A stretch of 64,000 bases of DNA from Bacillota bacterium. Lineage in GTDB: Bacteria; Bacillota; Clostridia; Peptostreptococcales; Acidaminobacteraceae. This document shows, one piece after another, positions 1 to 8,008 of this stretch (position 1 is its first letter; each line of letters begins with the position of its first letter). Location: NCBI GenBank assembly GCA_020161295.1, contig JAIUOA010000003.1, positions 186,001 through 250,000 of the forward strand. The letters run 5' to 3'. The notes under the pieces are model-generated. The model was not told the DNA's origin. It did not search any database and worked only from the letters and a program-made list of their open reading frames with translations. The position numbers and the translations under genes are program-made.

Positions 1-1756
1 TTTCATACAGGGTCACTTTTTCCGTTTCCAAAACCTTTTGGTAACCCGCATTTTCGTCTGTACCCTGACCTTCTCGACCGATGAGGTACTTCACATTATA
101 TAGGCTGTTGATCAGTGGTGTGGAAGCCACAAACTGATAGCGATTGGATTCAGGGGAGGCAGAAAGGCCGATAGCGCGGTTATATCTAGAGACATCGGCA
201 TTTGCAGTGGAAGAGAAGAACGAGACGCCACGGTAACCATATAAGGCGGGGTCGTTTGTACTATACCACTTCACCATTTCGACACGGTAATCGCCTGGAT
301 CCTTTTCGTAAATTTGCTCAAGTGCTTCATCCACCTGCTCATCTAAGAACGGATAGCTGGTTCTGCCTGAGCTCCCAGTGGTCGCCGTGCCGAGGATTCC
401 CGACAGCAGGATTTCCGCAAGGAACATCACACAAAGGGCGATGGTAAAGGCACGTGGTCTAATGACTGCGTAACGGTGCGCCATGAACAAGATCGTATAT
501 AGACCGAGTGCGACTAATGTGACATAAAATACCGTCTCTTTAAGGTCGAATTGCTCCCCGATAATCAAATAGACTAAGAGGCCGAAGCTGATGGCCCAAA
601 AATGTTTTTTCGGTGTTTCCTCGTAATGCTGGAAGGCTTGATAAGCCCAGGTGAGGACGAGGAAGCTGAAAATGAAAGCAAATCGGTAAGGCACTTCGTT
701 CGGGAAGTGGAAGGCATGCCAGATAAAGTTAAGATAGTTGATGTTAAAGCTCATAATGAAAAACACGATCAGTGCAAAGCTAAACACCTTCTCCTTCACT
801 CTGATACCACTGGAAACGAAATAGACGATCAGGAAATAAAGCCCGATAAAGCTGCTATAGATATTAGGAAGTCCCGCTTTAACAGTCGGCTGCGTGCCTG
901 GCAGCATATTATTTAAGATTTCCAGGACGGAGTAATAAGCCTTAAACTCCGTAGGGAAGTTTATCGCTGTTGCATGTGAAAGCTGGAGTCCCTTATAGGT
1001 AGGAATCAGCACCACAGCGGCGATACCCACTGCCAGCAGTGACGTCCCTGCGACGATTAGCGTTTTTCTCACCAGTTTCCCGATGTCGAAGCCTGATTGC
1101 TTCGTAAAATAAAGCACGAAGAAATAAAATAAGATAAACTCACAGATGAAGTACCCTACATAAAAATTACTGATCAGCGCGATGGCCAGTGTCACGATGT
1201 AAAGGATGACCCCCTCACCATCTATTAACCGGTGTAGTCCTAGGATGATTAGCGGCAGTAGTGCCATGGCATCCAGCCACATGATATTCCAGTAGTACCC
1301 CATAGCGAAACCGCAAAAGGCATATAAAAGACCAAAGGCGGTGATGGTGTAGTCTTCACGTTTAAAGAGATGCTTGATGTAAATAGCGAAAAAGGCACCT
1401 GCCAGCGCGATTTTAATCGCAGTGGCCAGCATCATAAACTCGCGTAAATACTCTCTCGGGAACAGAACTGAGAAGATATAAAGTGGGCTGAAGGCGTAGT
1501 ACGCCATGATGAGGAAAAAATTCGTCCCCATGCCGATGTTTTCCGAATAAAATATGGATTCGAAATTTTGAAGCTTATGATGTAACTCCTGTAAAAATGG
1601 ATAATACTGATGCCAGCTATCGATAACCATAATTTGCTGTTCGCCGAACGGAAAAAGCTCGATGACGGCAAACCCGATCATCATGACCACGAAGGCGATG
1701 GCAAAAGTAGCCAGGATGTATTTGTGTGTTTTTATAAATGTCTTGATATGACCCAT
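1..1756 (-). CDS. yfhO: YfhO-family multi-pass membrane protein, 3' end beyond window
   Basis: The frame stays open from an ATG at 1756 to the window edge (585 codons, C-terminus missing). A Shine-Dalgarno run AGGGGG lies just upstream. The protein starts with a short basic segment, then one hydrophobic helix, then an extracytoplasmic-type loop with D-S-W-H-Q-Y-Y-P-F about residues 40-48, then many further hydrophobic helices and a long soluble stretch near the edge. This layout and the early DSWHQYYPF-like motif match the YfhO family (GT-C-fold membrane proteins). In Bacillus subtilis YfhO is linked to glycosylation of lipoteichoic acid. A role in decorating a cell-envelope polymer is therefore inferred, not shown. 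It is transcribed away from the divergent surface-protein gene. Confidence 0.8.
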   Translation of the reverse strand, partial: MGHIKTFIKTHKYILATFAIAFVVMMIGFAVIELFPFGEQQIMVIDSWHQYYPFLQELHHKLQNFESIFYSENIGMGTNFFLIMAYYAFSPLYIFSVLFPREYLREFMMLATAIKIALAGAFFAIYIKHLFKREDYTITAFGLLYAFCGFAMGYYWNIMWLDAMALLPLIILGLHRLIDGEGVILYIVTLAIALISNFYVGYFICEFILFYFFVLYFTKQSGFDIGKLVRKTLIVAGTSLLAVGIAAVVLIPTYKGLQLSHATAINFPTEFKAYYSVLEILNNMLPGTQPTVKAGLPNIYSSFIGLYFLIVYFVSSGIRVKEKVFSFALIVFFIMSFNINYLNFIWHAFHFPNEVPYRFAFIFSFLVLTWAYQAFQHYEETPKKHFWAISFGLLVYLIIGEQFDLKETVFYVTLVALGLYTILFMAHRYAVIRPRAFTIALCVMFLAEILLSGILGTATTGSSGRTSYPFLDEQVDEALEQIYEKDPGDYRVEMVKWYSTNDPALYGYRGVSFFSSTANADVSRYNRAIGLSASPESNRYQFVASTPLINSLYNVKYLIGREGQGTDENAGYQKVLETEKVTLYE

Positions 1757-1806
1757 GGAATCCCCCTAACTGAATGGCGCAATTCTTATTTTCATATATA
1801 TATCCT

Positions 1807-1812
1807 ATTATA
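1807..1812 (-). promoter_or_regulatory. Candidate -10 element for the yfhO-like gene
   Basis: TATAAT on the minus strand about 50 bases before the ATG. No convincing -35 element stands at the right spacing, so this is only a candidate. Confidence 0.35.
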
Positions 1813-1862
1813 CATCATACAATCTAGGAAATTGAATAATAACTTGATATGCCTATAGAATT

Positions 1863-1881
1863 GATAATGATAATCGTTCGA
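1863..1881. promoter_or_regulatory. Fur-box-like sequence
   Basis: GATAATGATAATC is identical to the first 13 bases of the classical 19-base Fur consensus; two of the remaining six bases also match. It lies about 50 bp upstream of the candidate -10 of the yfhO-like gene. Only one site is visible and the second half is poor, so chance similarity in AT-rich DNA is possible. Confidence 0.3.
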
Positions 1882-1909
1882 CCGTTTTTTTCTAAACACC
1901 TTTTTTAAC

Positions 1910-1923
1910 TGTCACGCGTGACA
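1910..1923. promoter_or_regulatory. Perfect 14-bp palindrome TGTCACGCGTGACA, candidate operator
   Basis: A perfect dyad with a CGCG centre in otherwise AT-rich DNA, between the divergent yfhO-like and surface-protein genes. There is no T-run, so it is not a terminator. The cognate regulator is unknown. Confidence 0.45.
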
Positions 1924-2107
1924 ATTGTTTTAACCGTTTCAATACATAACGAAATGGTAAAAGTATTATGTAAACATTTGTTAACTATTTTGACACCAGT
2001 TTTTAACATCACAAGGTCGGGTTGGGATGGGTTTTCATTAAATCAATTGCAGAGGGGGTGCTAAGTCTCGATTAAGGAAATGGGGCTTCACAATAGAAAT
2101 ATCTATT

Positions 2108-2186
2108 AAAGAAGGATGCTTTGATGCAGGCTTCTCAGCTGGGCACTTGAAACCTGCGGAGCGAATAGTGCAACCGACCTTTCTTT
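2108..2186 (+). promoter_or_regulatory. Cyclic di-GMP-II riboswitch aptamer
   Basis: The block GGGCACTTGA (2141-2150), a variable hairpin and TAGTGCAACCGACC (2166-2179) reproduces the conserved core of the c-di-GMP-II class. P1 can form between AAAGAAGG (2108-2115) and CCTTTCTTT (2178-2186). GAAG/CTTC (2111-2114 with 2131-2134) makes the next helix. GCAGG (2126-2130) is complementary to CCTGC (2153-2157), which gives the class-defining pseudoknot. The aptamer ends only 24 bases before the ATG of the surface protein. I recognise the class from its conserved bases; no covariance model was run. Confidence 0.93.
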
Positions 2187-2204
2187 ATCACTTAAAGAGA
2201 GGAG
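2178..2204 (+). promoter_or_regulatory. Predicted expression platform: SD-sequestering hairpin competing with aptamer P1
   Basis: The 3' strand of P1, CCTTTCTTT (2178-2186), is also complementary (one G-U pair) to AAAGAGAGG (2194-2202), which contains the Shine-Dalgarno sequence of the surface-protein gene. The two pairings exclude each other. Ligand-stabilised P1 would free the ribosome site, so the sequence predicts a translational ON switch. No intrinsic terminator lies between aptamer and start codon. Confidence 0.65.
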
Positions 2205-2210
2205 AATTTT

Positions 2211-3878
2211 ATGAGGTATTCAAAATTAATTTTTGTATTAATGCTGACACTGATCTTAGTGTTCGGTAGTAGCATAAGCGCATTTGCAACGATTCTTCCA
2301 CCCGTGGATAAAGACCTGCTTATGCTAGATGTAGAACCAAACGGCAGTGGAACAATTACAGGAACGTCTGAGGGATGGTATAACGACGGTACAGAAATCT
2401 CTATTACCGCAGTTCCAAATACGGGCTATGCATTCAAATATTGGGATGTTGAGATCGATGGACCAGGTAATGATTATACGTCGACTAACATTAATCTGAT
2501 ATTTAACATTACTAAAAATACCAAATGTACAGCTTATTTTGAAAAAACATACCACTTAAATGTATCTGTATATTCTAGCTCTGATGGTATGGGAACCGTC
2601 AGTGGTACTGGTGATTATAAAAAAGACGACATGGTTCCTGTCCAAGCTTATCCAAATGATGGATACCGTTTTGTAAAATGGATTGTCAAAGTGTATGACA
2701 GACATCCTAATGAAGAAGATTTAACCCCTTCTCAACCATCAAGCTTTGACTACAAAATGCCTGACAAAAATGTCGATTTGTTTGCCGTTTTCGCAGAAAA
2801 TCCGGATTTAACGATTTTAGTTGATCCTAGCGAACCAGCAATCGGCGAAGTTACTGGTGCAATAACCGGAAAAGTACTCCCTGGAACTTCAATTACTTTA
2901 ACTGGTAACCCAACCGTTCGCGGTGCATACTTCAATGGCTTCACTTTTAACCCTGAAATTACACCTACTGGTACGCCTCCTGATTCTGTGACTTTCGTTA
3001 TGCCAGATGGCGATATAGAGGTTACTGCTCATTTTGGAATGTATGACCCCAAAGGCGTAAGACTTGTTCCTTCTCCTGCAGACAAAGGAAATCCAGCACT
3101 TGATGAAAATGCATTAACTGGACCTCCTGACTTTGATGGTTATTATTACTATGGCGAAACGTATAATGTAATTCCAAATCCTATTGAAAACTGGCGTTTT
3201 GTCGGTTACAATTGGAAATGTGTTTCAGGTCCTGAACCAGAAGTTGCAAAAGTAATGGTAGCACTTGAATCATCACCTTATATGTCAGTCGATCCTGACT
3301 ACGATTTTTCTATCCATGGATGCAACACTGAAATCACTGTCTACTATGAAGAAGATCCTTATATCATGGCCACTGTTAAATATCAAAATCAAAGTGGCGG
3401 AACTATCAGACCAGATGACAGTGTAAAAATTTATTTAAATGACCCATACAGCATTACACAACCAAACATTTCTGGTTATGTAAATCCAGGTTCAGTAGCA
3501 TCTGGTGTCGTTACAGATGTTGAAACTGAACTGGTCATCATTTTCAAATACGACGTACCACAAGTCATCACTAATACGGTCACTGAAACAGTCGTCGTCA
3601 CTCAAACCGTTACAGTACCTGCAACTACTGAAGCCACCACTGAAGCTGTGATTCTAGAAGAAGAAACACCACTTGGCGCAGCCATGATCGGTTTCAACTT
3701 CGACGAAATCTTAGAGCCAGTTCCTGTAGTTGAAGAAGCACCTGAAGAGTTATTACCAGTTGAGGAAACGCCACTTGGCGATGCGTTACCACAAACTGGA
3801 CAGATTCCAGCAGACCTCTTCTATGGCATCGGCGGATTAGTATCTGCTATGGGTGTCTACCTCAAACGTAGAAAATAG
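2211..3878 (+). CDS. LPxTG-anchored surface protein with InlB-B-like repeats and a MucBP-like domain
   Basis: 555 aa. A signal peptide (basic MRYSK, hydrophobic core, SAFA about residues 22-25) is followed by three related beta-rich modules (about residues 35-110, 115-195 and 200-275) of the type x-G-x-G-Y-x-F-x-x-W ... Y-x-M-P-x-x-x-V-x-x-x-A-x-F. These resemble the bacterial (InlB B-type) repeats of adhesins. A less clear fourth module follows, then a MucBP-like stretch with VKYQNQSGG and P-x-I-S-G-Y (about 390-445). A Thr/Val-rich stalk carries two E-E-T-P-L-G-(A/D)-A elements. The end is a sorting signal: LPQTG, a hydrophobic helix and KRRK. It is thus exported and probably linked to peptidoglycan by a sortase; no sortase is in the window. 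The only plus-strand protein gene left of dnaA. Adhesin function is inferred. Confidence 0.88.
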   Translation: MRYSKLIFVLMLTLILVFGSSISAFATILPPVDKDLLMLDVEPNGSGTITGTSEGWYNDGTEISITAVPNTGYAFKYWDVEIDGPGNDYTSTNINLIFNITKNTKCTAYFEKTYHLNVSVYSSSDGMGTVSGTGDYKKDDMVPVQAYPNDGYRFVKWIVKVYDRHPNEEDLTPSQPSSFDYKMPDKNVDLFAVFAENPDLTILVDPSEPAIGEVTGAITGKVLPGTSITLTGNPTVRGAYFNGFTFNPEITPTGTPPDSVTFVMPDGDIEVTAHFGMYDPKGVRLVPSPADKGNPALDENALTGPPDFDGYYYYGETYNVIPNPIENWRFVGYNWKCVSGPEPEVAKVMVALESSPYMSVDPDYDFSIHGCNTEITVYYEEDPYIMATVKYQNQSGGTIRPDDSVKIYLNDPYSITQPNISGYVNPGSVASGVVTDVETELVIIFKYDVPQVITNTVTETVVVTQTVTVPATTEATTEAVILEEETPLGAAMIGFNFDEILEPVPVVEEAPEELLPVEETPLGDALPQTGQIPADLFYGIGGLVSAMGVYLKRRK

Positions 3879-3943
3879 GCCAGAAAATGGGCAAAAGCAA
3901 ACTGAACGTTAGCAAACTGAACTGAAAACACCAACCCACCTAA

Positions 3944-3990
3944 AAAGCCCCCCTAATCTTTCGCCACTAGGCAAGATTCAGGGGGGCTTT
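3944..3990. terminator. Bidirectional intrinsic terminator between surface protein and kamE
   Basis: AAGCCCCCCT-AATCTT pairs with AAGATT-C-AGGGGGGCTT (one bulge) around a short loop. The converging genes end on both sides, so one hairpin probably serves both. Confidence 0.8.
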
Positions 3991-4021
3991 AATAATGCAA
4001 ATTTGGTTATATAGGATTAAC

Positions 4022-4774
4022 TTACTTCTTAGCGACCAATGCTTGGACGATAAACGAAGCCACGTCTTCAGCGTAGGTACCTGTACCGAAGCCTGCATCG
4101 TAACCAAGCTCTTTAGCGAGCTCGTACGAGATTCTCGGGCCGCCGGCACAGACGATCATTTTGTCTCTGATGCCTTCAGACTCTAAGAGTTCGATGAGCT
4201 GCGTCATGTTAGGGATGTGAACATCCTTTTGCGTGACGATTTGTGAAACGATGATGGCATCCGCATTCAGTTCGATGGCTTTTGCCACGAGCTCCTCGTT
4301 TGGCACTTGAGCACCGAGGTTATGCGCTTTAATACCATGATAGCGCTCAAGGCCGTAATGACCATCGTAGCCCTTCATGTTCATGATCGCATCGATACCG
4401 ACTGTATGGGCATCTGTTCCTGTACAAGCACCGACGATCACCACATCTCTACCGATATGCTCCTCGATATACGCTTCTACCGCATACTTGTCCATAACAT
4501 CTGAATCCACTTTTGGAACTTCGATTTGAGTGAAGTCCACTGTATGCGCACATTTACCGTACATGATGAAGAAGGTGTAACCGACGCCGAGGTCCTGTGC
4601 AGATACCACGGCTGGTTCTTCAATACCCATTTTTAGTAAAAGCTGCTTTGCCGCTTCTTTACTCTCTTCACAGAGAGGAATAGGCAGTGTAAACGAAAAC
4701 TGCATCATACCATCGTTCATGGTATCGCCATATGGCTTAATTTTCGTTAAATCTAAACCGTTCGTTACGCTCAT
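4022..4774 (-). CDS. kamE: Lysine 5,6-aminomutase, beta (cobalamin-binding) subunit
   Basis: 250 aa, the usual size for the small subunit. With KamD it forms the adenosylcobalamin- and PLP-dependent enzyme that moves the terminal amino group of L-beta-lysine (or D-lysine) from C6 to C5, the second mutase step of lysine fermentation. The base-off B12-binding motif D-x-H-x-x-G is visible as D-A-H-T-V-G near residue 120, followed by the typical Rossmann-like segment (HNLGAQV, ADAIIVSQ, K-M-I-V-C-A-G-G-P-R). Its Shine-Dalgarno GGGAGG lies inside the last codons of kamD, with one base between the kamD stop and the kamE ATG, so translation is probably coupled. Last gene of the operon. Confidence 0.95.
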   Translation of the reverse strand: MSVTNGLDLTKIKPYGDTMNDGMMQFSFTLPIPLCEESKEAAKQLLLKMGIEEPAVVSAQDLGVGYTFFIMYGKCAHTVDFTQIEVPKVDSDVMDKYAVEAYIEEHIGRDVVIVGACTGTDAHTVGIDAIMNMKGYDGHYGLERYHGIKAHNLGAQVPNEELVAKAIELNADAIIVSQIVTQKDVHIPNMTQLIELLESEGIRDKMIVCAGGPRISYELAKELGYDAGFGTGTYAEDVASFIVQALVAKK

Positions 4775-4775
4775 A

Positions 4776-6329
4776 CTATTTACCTCCCAACATCATCGGA
4801 ACAAATGGGTTGAAGTAACGGCTACCTTTTTGTGTAACGCCGTCGAGGCCTTTTCCGCCGTCCATTTTACGTGTAACAGACGCGAATTTGCCTTGCTCGA
4901 TGGTGGACATGATGCCGATTTCTTCGATTTCTTCTAACAGGTCAGCCGCTTCCTTAAGCACGCTTTGCGCACGCTTTTGGATGATGCCGTCCTTTTTAAA
5001 CTCCACCTCGTCTCCGAAATGACGCATGTTGTTAAAGATATATTTCGCATTTTCGATGGAAAGTGCACGGTCTTGTAAAAGGGGTGTATGGATCGCTTCT
5101 GTCGGCATGCCTAAAAGCTGTAAGCCTTGGTTCGTCATGATGGAAACCACGTTGAAAAGGGCATCCTGAATATGGCCTTTAAAAATGTTTCCTGTCATGT
5201 ACTTGGTTGGTGGCATATACTTAAGTGGCGCTTTAGGGAAGATTTCTCTCGCCATTTGCGCTTGTGAAAGCTCTAAGAGGAAGCCATCTTCTGTGTCTGG
5301 GTTCATCTCGAATGCGTGACCTAAGCCCATTTGCTCCTCAGGAAGTCCAGCGAGTAAAGCGTATTGCTCGTTGATGAACTGTGATGCTAACACCGTGTGT
5401 GCCTCTTCGATGGCGTCTGAAGTGGTGAGGTAGTTATCCTCGCCAGTGTTGATGATAATGCCCGCGAAGCCATTGATAATACGCGAAAAATACTGGTCAA
5501 CCAGTGTACGCTGCATATTAATGTCTCGGAAAAGGATGCCGTAAAGCGCGTCGTTCAGCATGACATCTAAGCGCTCAATCGCTCCCATAGCAGCGATTTC
5601 AGGCATACAAAGTCCCGAACAGTAGTTACAAAGTCTGATATAACGGCCAACCTCTGCACCCACTTCATCAAGCGCTTTTCGCATGATGCGGAAGTTTTCC
5701 TGTGTGGCATACGTACCGCCGAAGCCTTCAGTCGTCGCACCATATGGCACGTAGTCCAGTAAGCTCTGTGCAGTGGTTCTGATGACGGCGATGATGTCAG
5801 CGCCTTGACGTGCTGCCGCTTGTGCTTGAAGCACGTCCTCGTAGATGTTACCTGTCGCTACGATAACATAAAGGTATGGCTTAGGACCTTCGCCAAGTGT
5901 GCTTAAAAATTCATCTCTTTGTGCGCGGTTTGACTTGATGCGCGCTACCGTGTTTGCCGCTACTTCTTCGATGGCTTTCACGATTTTCGCTTCGTCCTGT
6001 ACAGGGACGGTCACGAGGTCGATTTCACCCTTTGCAATGCCTTCTGCGATCTCTTGTGACGTTTTTCCTAACGCTACCATGGCATTGCCTAACCAGAACG
6101 CCGCACCTTCTGATAAGCCGCCACCTTTTTTGATATTATCGACGACGACGTTTGGCAGTGGTCTCTCGATTTCATCGATGCCATCTACGCCGAGTAATCT
6201 CACGATGGTACGCTCAACCGCCACCGTGGTGTGCTTGTCGATGAATTTTTGCGTATCCTCTGCGATCACGCGTGCTGACTGTCTCGCTTTATCGACGATG
6301 CTAAAATCTAAATTTAACTTACTCGTCAT
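4776..6329 (-). CDS. kamD: Lysine 5,6-aminomutase, alpha subunit
   Basis: 517 aa, full length for the large subunit, whose TIM-barrel carries the PLP and substrate sites and binds adenosylcobalamin held by KamE. The N-terminal segment KLNLDFSIVDKARQSAR and the central R-L-C-N-Y-C-S-G-L-C-M-P-E-I-A segment are characteristic of this family and of the related ornithine 4,5-aminomutase. The partner kamE and the rest of the kam cluster favour lysine as substrate. The ATG has AGGAGG upstream. It is followed by kamE in the order seen in other lysine fermenters. The product, 3,5-diaminohexanoate, is the substrate of Kdd at the front of the same operon. Confidence 0.95.
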   Translation of the reverse strand: MTSKLNLDFSIVDKARQSARVIAEDTQKFIDKHTTVAVERTIVRLLGVDGIDEIERPLPNVVVDNIKKGGGLSEGAAFWLGNAMVALGKTSQEIAEGIAKGEIDLVTVPVQDEAKIVKAIEEVAANTVARIKSNRAQRDEFLSTLGEGPKPYLYVIVATGNIYEDVLQAQAAARQGADIIAVIRTTAQSLLDYVPYGATTEGFGGTYATQENFRIMRKALDEVGAEVGRYIRLCNYCSGLCMPEIAAMGAIERLDVMLNDALYGILFRDINMQRTLVDQYFSRIINGFAGIIINTGEDNYLTTSDAIEEAHTVLASQFINEQYALLAGLPEEQMGLGHAFEMNPDTEDGFLLELSQAQMAREIFPKAPLKYMPPTKYMTGNIFKGHIQDALFNVVSIMTNQGLQLLGMPTEAIHTPLLQDRALSIENAKYIFNNMRHFGDEVEFKKDGIIQKRAQSVLKEAADLLEEIEEIGIMSTIEQGKFASVTRKMDGGKGLDGVTQKGSRYFNPFVPMMLGGK

Positions 6330-6342
6330 GTGATCCTCCTAA

Positions 6343-7965
6343 TCATTTGTCACCTAAAATAGCTTTTGCTCTAAGGATGATACGTCTGTCCAGTCCCATG
6401 AGCTCCGAAATTCTCAGTGCCTCTTTTGGTATTTCCTGAAGGCTACTCACCTCGGATAACCGGTAATCCATATATTCGTGCAGCAAGGCCACGCCTTCTG
6501 CTTCGATTTTATCTCTGATTTCGTTTAGGTCAATGCCTGACAGGCCATTGACTTGGTAATGTGTCGTTTCAGGTACGCTGGTCAGCCCATCGAAGTGCGT
6601 GGTGATCACTGATCGGGACTGAAACCCGCTTAAATGCTCGATCAGCGCTCTGGAAATCGCATATCCCTCCAGTGGGTTAGTGCCTCTGGCGAGCTCGTCG
6701 ATGAGGATGAGCCCTAGTTCATTTTCCCGTTTGATGGCCTGCTCGATCTCTACGATTTCGCCACCGAAGGTACTCAGCCCCATATCGATGGATTGAAAAT
6801 CGCCCACTGAGATAAACAGGTAATCGAAAATGGGAATTTCAGCGTGTACACATGGCACGAAAAAACCATACTGTGCCATGGCCACCACTTGACCGATCAT
6901 TTTAAGCGACACGGTCTTGCCGCCCATGTTGGCGCCTGTGATTAACGTCACTGCTTTCTTGAGGGAAACGCTTATGGGTGTAAACGTCTTTCCAGAGCGT
7001 TCTAAACTATAGGCGACTTTGAGGTGCCTGCCTTCTATGATGGTCACATCTAACGACGGGGTTAGCGTCGGTCTGATTAAATGAAACGCCACAGAAAACT
7101 GCGCTTTAGCGATCAACAGATCGATTTCGCCGATTTTCTGGGTGTTATCCAGCAAAAGTGCGAGCGTGGACTCCAGTGTCTTCGTGAGATGTTTACGCAC
7201 TTCATACTCTTCATCTTCTTCCTCCAGCAAAAGCTGGTCCTTTTGCGTTTTAAAGCTTTCGCCAATCTTGACGCTGAAAAGGCTATACATCGGTACATCT
7301 GAACGGTAAGTGAAGCGTTCATCGGATTTGATTCTGGAAAGTAGCGCCACATCGCGCACCGATATTCTGAGATCACCACTGGCACTAACGGGATATCCCT
7401 CGTCGATTAACATGTCGATTCGACTTTTCAGCTGCTGCTTTGCTTGCTTGTCTAGAAGCTCTAGACTATTTCGAATCTTCGTGAGACGCTCAGAATAGAG
7501 GCTATAGATGTAGAAGGTTCCGACCCCGCTGTGTTCCGGATCGAGCAAATCGATGATGGCATCTGTGGGCTCTAAAACATAGGCCCCTACTGTTCTGTTC
7601 CAATGCAGCCCTTTCAGGGCTTCTGTAATCCTTCGCATGACCATGGCGAGCTGCTTCACTTCGAATAATTCAGTGACAGATAGCGTCTCGCCTTCGGCGA
7701 TGCGATCAAAGGTGTTATCTAGCTGCTTCACCTCTCTTAAGAGGGATTTGAGCTCTAGTACATTCGCACGCTGTCTCTGGTACAAATCCATCGCAGCTGC
7801 GAGTCTGTCATAGGCTGTTTCCAGCATTTTGATGTCCGCTCGTAAAAAAGGCTTCAGCGATTTTTTCGCATTTTCACCATAGGGTGATGACAGCTGTAAA
7901 CGTTCAAAGATAAAGCCGAGATCGAGATCCTCAAAATTTTTCTTGCTGAGATATGCGGATTTCAT
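6343..7965 (-). CDS. kamC: MutS-related ATPase of the lysine aminomutase operon (KamC)
   Basis: 540 aa from the ATG at 7965, chosen because GGAGG lies five bases before it; an 11-codon longer frame has no ribosome site. The N-terminal half is a helical MutS core/lever-like region (LSSPYGENAKKSLKPF near the start). The C-terminal half is the MutS ABC ATPase: Walker A T-G-A-N-M-G-G-K-T about residues 330-340, Walker B L-I-L-I-D-E-L with R-G-T-N-P-L-E-G, then T-T-H-F-D. The mismatch-binding and connector domains of true MutS are absent, so DNA repair is unlikely. This ATPase accompanies kamDE in lysine fermenters. A chaperone or reactivation role for the B12 enzyme is a plausible inference. The name follows the order kamA-B-C-D-E. 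Confidence 0.8.
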   Translation of the reverse strand: MKSAYLSKKNFEDLDLGFIFERLQLSSPYGENAKKSLKPFLRADIKMLETAYDRLAAAMDLYQRQRANVLELKSLLREVKQLDNTFDRIAEGETLSVTELFEVKQLAMVMRRITEALKGLHWNRTVGAYVLEPTDAIIDLLDPEHSGVGTFYIYSLYSERLTKIRNSLELLDKQAKQQLKSRIDMLIDEGYPVSASGDLRISVRDVALLSRIKSDERFTYRSDVPMYSLFSVKIGESFKTQKDQLLLEEEDEEYEVRKHLTKTLESTLALLLDNTQKIGEIDLLIAKAQFSVAFHLIRPTLTPSLDVTIIEGRHLKVAYSLERSGKTFTPISVSLKKAVTLITGANMGGKTVSLKMIGQVVAMAQYGFFVPCVHAEIPIFDYLFISVGDFQSIDMGLSTFGGEIVEIEQAIKRENELGLILIDELARGTNPLEGYAISRALIEHLSGFQSRSVITTHFDGLTSVPETTHYQVNGLSGIDLNEIRDKIEAEGVALLHEYMDYRLSEVSSLQEIPKEALRISELMGLDRRIILRAKAILGDK

Positions 7966-8008
7966 GTCGCCTCCAGATAAGAAAATCGCATTAAGCAATC
8001 TTCTTTGT

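Noticed and set aside
202..1858. Several short plus- and minus-strand open frames
   Set aside because: They are shadows of the long yfhO-like frame, which is open from 1756 to the window edge and shows a coherent membrane protein.
4022..6329. Ornithine 4,5-aminomutase (oraSE) instead of lysine 5,6-aminomutase
   Set aside because: The operon contains lysine 2,3-aminomutase and Kdd, and the two subunits have KamD/KamE sizes.
5899..6333. 144-codon plus-strand frame opposite kamD
   Set aside because: Antisense of a highly conserved gene; no ribosome site and no recognisable product.
6343..7965. True MutS/MutS2 DNA-repair protein
   Set aside because: It lacks mismatch-binding and Smr/connector domains and is in the kam operon; a MutS-like ATPase with another role fits better.
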